Assembly (NCBI GenBank): GCA_032988165.1
Contig: JANTQF010000377.1
Span: forward strand, 1 to 33,221
DNA: 33,221 nt
Direction: 5' to 3'
Source: Emmonsiellopsis sp. PD_33
Lineage: Eukaryota; Ascomycota; Eurotiomycetes; Onygenales; Ajellomycetaceae
The translations under genes were made by a program, and so were the position numbers. Below are positions 28,423-33,221 of this stretch, piece after piece. The notes under the pieces are model-generated. The model did no database searches. It saw only the letters and a program-made list of their open reading frames with translations, and was not told the origin of the DNA. Position 1 is the first letter of the stretch; every line of letters begins with the position of its first letter.

Positions 28423-29987
28423 GACTAGGACATGGCCTAGGGGGGAAAGCCCGGGAACGCGGACCTGAAAATAGATTCTCTTTTTGTTGAGGGGTGCTTC
28501 CTTCCTTTCTCAAAAATACAGGGTATTCTAAAGGACCTGATGGTTGATCAGGCTGGAGCATCTGATGCTGGTGTGTCCATCTCTGGTTGGTGGCAGGATG
28601 AAGCCATTTTCAATCGCATGCATATGCCTGCAGATAACTTCCCGGGGCGGCGCGAGTGGACGGTCATGGGATAGAAGGAGCCCGGTTAACTGACCGTCAA
28701 CGGACCGTCAACTTCCTCTGACGGTTTTCTCAGAGCTATATACTAACAACCATAAATCTCCCTTAACCGTCAATTTTTGCTAGACGTTTATTTCGGAATT
28801 GACGCTCACCTAATTAAATAGACAGCTAGTTGACTCCCCTCCAATCAGATAAACGGGTAGCTAGTTGACGGCCGCTAACAACATTCCTATCAGGCACAAG
28901 GTTGACATTGCTCTACCACCATCGACAACTTATTTGTAACTCGGCCCAGCTCCAATCAGGAAATCAATCGAACTGACCGGTCTGCAGGGTGGGCACGGAT
29001 AATTTCAAATAGCCATTGTCATCTCTGTGCAGGGTCAAGGGGCGCACGGTGGGCCTGCGACATGCAACGATAGAGCTGGTAATTAAGGAGAGAGAAGGCC
29101 CGAAAGCACAGCTGTCGACACAGAGCATGTCCCAGGCCCCGGACATTGGCGGTTTGAGCGCTGTTGTCTCCAAACTCAGGTGAGGCACGGTGCGTTCGGC
29201 AAGCCTGCAAGAGCCGCCCACGCTAGTTAAACAACTAGTTAGTTAGCCGGGCTCAACTCATCCCAACCTCATCCCTGTTCTATCTACTCCGTCTGCGACA
29301 TCCCGCTCCCAGACAGTGGCAGACACCCCGTGCGTTGCCAGAAATAGGCCCACGCACGGCAGCCCTGTCTGGAGAGCTCGTCTCCCTCTCCATTCTGGCT
29401 AGTGGCGGTCGAGTGGCCCAAAACGGAATTCTAGTTTCCTATACCGTGAACTCCGGCCTCCTTGAAAGCTCTTCCCCGGGCCATCCTGCGACGATGTATA
29501 CTCCAGCCCGGTTTCACGCTGCCATTCTGCTTCATGCGCTCGAGTATGGTTCTCCATACCGATTCCCCCTTCAGCCGCCTTGGCGGTTCTTATACTGCTA
29601 TACATCTACCACTTTCCCTCGTCCTTCATGTTGCCAACTTTTTGCTCTCAGTCCTTTCTGTTTGCATTTTTCCCCCTTCCCCCTTTCCCTTGGTTGTCAT
29701 CATCCAATGATCGTTTTGAGGGATTGCATTCTTTTTTATTCCCGTCTCCCTCACTAAACCATCATTCCTTTCTTCAACCTTTTTCACGTTGATCGTGGAA
29801 CGGATATTCTATTGCTATTAGTATTATTATTACCTTCATTATAACCAGCCTGTGTCTGCTGTTTCTTGTTCCCTCTCCTTCTACGGACATTGACTGGTCC
29901 CTTCCGAAAAAGCGTGAAGGTAATCAAAACTTCACGGGATTAACGGACCATTATCATTCGGATTCATACGATTAAGACTCGACAGCC
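28423..29987. other. 1.5-kb gene-free stretch and leader
   Basis: No coding region is convincing; ORFs at 28964-29221 (minus) and 29335-29757 (plus) have no domain. It includes a repeat-like block (28695-28881). The pyrimidine-rich last 400 bases probably form the promoter and leader of the secreted glycine-rich protein, as seen before strongly expressed fungal genes. Confidence 0.5.
28695..28881. repeat. Possible short inverted-end element
   Basis: The left part carries gaccgtcaacggaccgtcaac, with gttgacgg near the right end (28863-28870). The copy gctagttgac appears twice (28827 and 28860). The left part resembles 716-770 (gaccgt repeats, acggtttt, then ctatata/catata). This may be a degraded non-autonomous element or chance similarity of GTTGACCGT-rich DNA. 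Confidence 0.3.
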
Positions 29988-31477
29988 ATGCAGTACAAAT
30001 CACTTTTGCTCACTTTGGTCGTCTTATTGGGTCTGCTCGATGTAGTCGTCGGCCAATCCTTCCGCAATCGTCAGTTTGGAGGCCAGGGAGGCCAAGGTCA
30101 AGGCGGTCAGGGCGGCCAAGGTCAAGGTGGTCAAGGTCAGGGCCAGGGCGACCAAGGGCAGCAGAACAACGGAGGCGACAATGGAGGCGACAATGGAGGC
30201 GACAACGGCCAGGACAACGGCCAGGACAACGGCCAGAACAACGGAGGCGACAACGGAGGCGACAACGGTAATGGCCTTGCACTTGATCCCAACAACGTAC
30301 AGGACGCCAGCCAGGATGACGGGACCGCTCAAGCCGAGGAGGGTCAGGCAGCCTCCCTAACGTGAGTATTTGGGTTTAGTCCACTGTACAATACAAGCTG
30401 ATGCTGATAATTTGGCAGTGATGGCGCCAATTTCATCAACTTCTGTACTGGAAAGACATTGACAAACGGGTTGCAGCAGGATGGCGGCTCTTGCAACGGT
30501 ATTGGTATGTTTTTCTCCTCGCCTACCTAACTATTCATCGACCGTATCTAACTCCAAACGTGCAGTTATGGGCGATATCCCTGCCCGTAGCAACATGGTT
30601 TCCGCTATCATATTGAACCCTGCCCCTGGTGATGACCTCGAGGAGAACACAGACTTCAATGTTGATATCCAAGTCAACAATCTTGAAGCTGGCTCCTTCA
30701 CCAATCCCGATGTCACTTATTACTCAGCCCCCCAGCAACTCGTAAACGGAAATATCCAGGGCCACAGCCACATCACTATTCAGTCCCTCAATGGCGATAT
30801 CGCCACACAACAGCCCCCGAATCCAGACGACTTTGTCTTTTTCAAGGGTGTGAACGATGCCGGCGATGGCCAAGGCGGGCTTAGCGCTGCCGTCGAGGGT
30901 GGTCTTCCAGCTGGTTCATATCGAGTTTGCACCATGAACTCTGCTAGTAATCACCAACCTGTCATCATGCCTGTGAGTTTACTTGTGTTCATTCCCACTC
31001 GTTCGGACCCAAATTAACATTCCATTTCAGGTTGCCCAACGTGGAGCCCAAGATGATTGCACCAAATTCACTGTTGGAGCAGGAAACGGAGGCAATAACG
31101 GCCAGAACAATGGTCAGGGTCAGGGTGATCAAGGCCAAGGTGATCAAGGCCAAGGTGATCAGGGCCAAGGTGATCAGGGCCAAGGTGATCAAGGCCAGGG
31201 TGATCAAGGCCAGGGTGATCAAGGCCAGGGTGATCAAGGCCAGGGTGATCAAGGCCAGGGTGGTCAGGGACAGGGTGATCAGGGCCAAGGTGATCAAGGC
31301 CAGGGTGACCAGGGCCAGGGTGATCAGGGCCAGGGTGATCAGGGCGAAGGTGGTTTTGGAGGTGGATTTGGAGGTGGATTCGGAGGTGGATTCGGAGGTG
31401 GATTCGGAGGAGGCAGAAACCGCTTTGGTCGTGGTAAGGGTCGTCGCCCGTTCGCCAAGAGAACATTCATTGCGTGA
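29988..31477 (+). CDS. Secreted Gly/Gln-rich repeat protein
   Basis: Four exons, 29988-30361, 30419-30504, 30566-30972 and 31031-31477, give 437 residues. Residues 1-22 are a signal peptide. Then come a Gly/Gln/Asn/Asp-rich region (about 30-95, GQGGQ and GGDNGGDN units) and a conserved core (about 126-295) with DGANFINFCTGKTLTNG, SCNGIVMGDIP, NPDVTYYSAPQQL, GHSHITIQSLNG, DDFVFFKGVNDAGD, YRVCTM, NHQPVIMPVAQRGAQDDC. The C-terminal tail has 15 GQGDQ units, then five GGGF-type units, and a basic end. The core belongs to a fungal secreted family that I recall is sometimes mislabelled as ribosomal protein S17; its function is unknown. The extended hydrophilic repeats suggest a wall, mucilage or adhesive protein. 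Confidence 0.88.
31121..31347 (+). repeat. 15-bp coding minisatellite, 15 units
   Basis: Fifteen units of the form ggtgatcarggccar encode GQGDQ. One unit reads ggtggt and one ggtgac. Five consecutive units (about 31183-31257) are identical at DNA level, pointing to recent expansion. Most units contain TGATCA. Copy number is likely variable. Confidence 0.9.
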
Positions 31478-32372
31478 ACAGGTGCAACCCGGTAGATGAT
31501 CACCTGCCTGAAGGATAGGGGCTTTGGCATTTCTTGCCTCGATATCTAGTGACACCCCTCGCCACGCTTCCTGTTTCATTTGGAGTGACGGTTATCTTGC
31601 GAGCTTGGCTGTGCTTTCCTGCGCAAGGTACGAGTCCTCCAACTCCTACTTTTTTGTTTTGTGGCATCCGCTACTCCTAACCTTTTATTATTTTAAATGT
31701 ACCTACCGATTGGTCTCCTGGTTTTTGTTCCTATTTCTTGTTTTGCTGGACTTTTCTCTCTTTCCTTCTGGGCATCTGTATAAAAGGATCAAGGATTTGC
31801 TTTTCAGGGGGTCCCGTTCTTTTGTGATGTCTTGTCTGGCGAGCTCTGTGTACCTGTTTGTGTCTAATTGGAATGTTTGTGATACACTACATTGGCAGAG
31901 ATTTTTTCTTTTGTTATTAGACTTTAAGGAGATGGGTTCGTCGATACTAGTAGGCTCAAGTTATGTTGCAAAAAATATACCCTTTTAAAATACTCAAAAT
32001 ACACAGTGAAAAGATTATCCATATCCGCGGAAGTATGCCACAATTTCCCGCCGCATAATGTTTTATTTTCCGCATTTGATGGGGGGCAATGTGGATCTCA
32101 AGGGGAAGACTCCCGTGTGTCAGACTTGACGTCTTGATACTGGGCGTGTCTGGAGTTTGCCCCTGAATGCCAAGCCCAGTCTTCGATAACGATAACGGCC
32201 ACGTGACAGTGTCCTTATCGATAAGCTCCATCAAAAATTTAACCCAACCTCCTTCCATGAGCCGCAGCCAAACAAACCTATCTCCTCCACCCTCCCTCCA
32301 TTGCAACACCAATTGAACCCGCAAACACCCCAATAACCACAGAGGACACCAGCAAAAAACCATCCAACCAAA
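31478..32372. other. Intergenic, 3' region and Rrp40 promoter
   Basis: The first part (to about 31990) is T-rich and probably the 3' region of the secreted repeat protein; its long ORF (31524-31988) has no domain. The last 200 bases hold the likely exosome-gene promoter. No other gene is seen. Confidence 0.5.
32183..32225. promoter_or_regulatory. GATA, E-box and TATCGATA sites before Rrp40 gene
   Basis: Two GATAAC copies, CACGTG (32200-32205) and the 12-bp palindrome CTTATCGATAAG (32214-32225) lie within 45 bp, about 150-190 bp upstream of the Rrp40-like ATG. Such dense palindromic sites suit a housekeeping promoter. Which factors bind is not shown by the sequence. Confidence 0.4.
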
Positions 32373-33179
32373 ATGCCCACCACCTCTCTAACACCCACCC
32401 TCCTCCTCCCCGGCGATCCCATCCGCCAACAACCACAACCCCCCTCCAACCCCCCCATCAAGCTCTCCACCGGCCTCCGCCTCCTCAAAACCTCCCCCCC
32501 CACCACCTCACCACCAACTCCCAAACAAAAACAAAACCAACCCCCAACACCAATAATAATAACCCCAACCAAACCAGGCCTCCTAACCACCGACACAAAA
32601 CGAAACACATGCACGCTAACCACCTTCTCCCACCGCCGCTACACCCCCACCGCCAACGACCTCGTCATCGCCCAAATCCACCACTCCAGCCCAGACTACT
32701 TCCACTGCACCTTATCCCCCCACACACCGCACGCATTCCTCGCCCAACTGGCCTTCGAAGGCGCGACGCGCAAAACTAGACCGCAGCTGAAAGCGGGCGA
32801 GATCGTGTACGCACGGGTCCTATCGACGGGCGTCGGGGCGGGCGGGGAGGTGGAGTTGACATGTGTGAATCCCGCGACGGGGAAGGCGGAACCGGGGGGA
32901 CTGGGGCCGTTGGTGGGCGGGATGGTGTTTGAGGTTTCGACGGGGTTGGCGGAGAGGTTGATGATGAAAGGGGGGGAGGGTGGGGTGGTGGTTTTGGAGG
33001 AGTTGGGGAGGAGGTTGGAGGGGATGGGTGGGTTTGAGGTTGCGGTGGGGAAGAATGGGAGGGTTTGGGTGGATTGTTCGCCTGTGGCGGGGGGCATCAT
33101 GATTAGCATTTATTCTCTTCAAATAGAGCAGGAGTGTGACCAAATATCATTACCTTATGAAGTGTCAAGGAGAATGTAA
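32373..33179 (+). CDS. rrp40: Exosome subunit Rrp40-like, 3' end abnormal
   Basis: The open frame has the Rrp40 (EXOSC3) cap-subunit layout. An N-terminal LLPGDPI block precedes a Pro/Thr-rich stretch, then GLLTTDTKRN, an S1-like part with YTPTANDLVIAQI, LAQLAFEGATRKTRPQL, GEIVYARV, EVELTCVNPATGKAEPGGLG and the KH-region start FEVAVGKNGRVWVDCSPVAGG (about 222-242). Rrp40 binds RNA at the top of the 3'-5' exosome in nucleus and cytosol. After Gly-Gly-Ile (about 33096) the sequence turns AT-rich and reads MISIYSLQIEQECDQ to a stop at 33177-33179, unlike the family, which continues through the rest of the KH domain. No good splice donor lies at the break. The gene is therefore truncated, interrupted by an insertion, or continues by an intron I cannot see beyond the window. 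Confidence 0.75.
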   Translation: MPTTSLTPTLLLPGDPIRQQPQPPSNPPIKLSTGLRLLKTSPPTTSPPTPKQKQNQPPTPIIITPTKPGLLTTDTKRNTCTLTTFSHRRYTPTANDLVIAQIHHSSPDYFHCTLSPHTPHAFLAQLAFEGATRKTRPQLKAGEIVYARVLSTGVGAGGEVELTCVNPATGKAEPGGLGPLVGGMVFEVSTGLAERLMMKGGEGGVVVLEELGRRLEGMGGFEVAVGKNGRVWVDCSPVAGGIMISIYSLQIEQECDQISLPYEVSRRM

Positions 33180-33221
33180 CATTCTCATTCATATGGATAT
33201 CCCTCTTATTAAATGAGCTAA

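Noticed and set aside
30989..31579. 196-codon minus-strand ORF across the GQGDQ repeats
   Set aside because: It is the mirror of the tandem repeat. Repeats without stops stay open in several frames, and the plus strand has a spliced gene with a conserved core.
32231..32623. 130-codon minus-strand ORF over the Rrp40 start
   Set aside because: It is antisense to the C-rich start of the Rrp40-like gene; its Gly/Val-rich translation reflects base composition.

Overview
The window is nuclear DNA of a filamentous ascomycete. Many genes carry short introns of about 48-120 nt (one of 231 nt) with GT..AG borders, and the protein set is typical of fungi: an AA9 polysaccharide monooxygenase, a bZIP factor of the type seen in metabolic clusters, a Baeyer-Villiger monooxygenase, EthD-like and ABM-like small proteins, and a Dal5-type permease relic. 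An Aspergillus/Penicillium-like eurotiomycete is my inference; nothing in the sequence fixes the species.

Layout. Positions 1-3440 are gene-poor: a (TAG)n tract, then a 500-bp non-coding element with inverted ends and a TTA target duplication (213-712, a PIF/Harbinger-type MITE candidate). Next come a decayed Dal5-like MFS transporter (about 3560-4537), a PhzF-like gene with substituted active-site residues (5231-6647), a small secreted eight-cysteine protein (7125-7406, minus) and an AA9 LPMO rebuilt from five exons (9192-10197, minus). A 2.7-kb gap follows, holding one candidate 53-residue ORF.

The core (12906-26150) is a compact cluster of eight genes: cytochrome P450, bZIP factor, SDR, ABM-like protein, Baeyer-Villiger monooxygenase (BVMO), HSL-type hydrolase, EthD-like protein and a beta-lactamase-fold serine esterase. 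From the SDR onward the genes alternate in direction, giving three divergent pairs (SDR/ABM, BVMO/hydrolase, EthD/esterase). No polyketide synthase, peptide synthetase, terpene cyclase, prenyltransferase or transporter is present. The chemistry suggested is hydroxylation, oxidation to a ketone, oxygen insertion to an ester or lactone, and hydrolysis. That fits either a catabolic/detoxifying pathway or the tailoring arm of a pathway whose backbone gene lies elsewhere. A bZIP-type sequence, ACTGAGTCA or a close variant, occurs upstream of the P450 and in all three divergent promoters. The full 9-mer was seen four times, all within cluster promoters, which suggests the cluster's own bZIP factor as regulator.

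Downstream are a hypothetical gene (26567-27340), a nucleotidyltransferase-like gene with a small first exon (27707-28422, minus), a long gene-free stretch with a repeat-like block, a secreted glycine/glutamine-rich protein with 15 tandem five-residue repeats (29988-31477), and an Rrp40-like exosome subunit gene (32373 onward) whose family similarity stops abruptly near 33096, just before the window ends.
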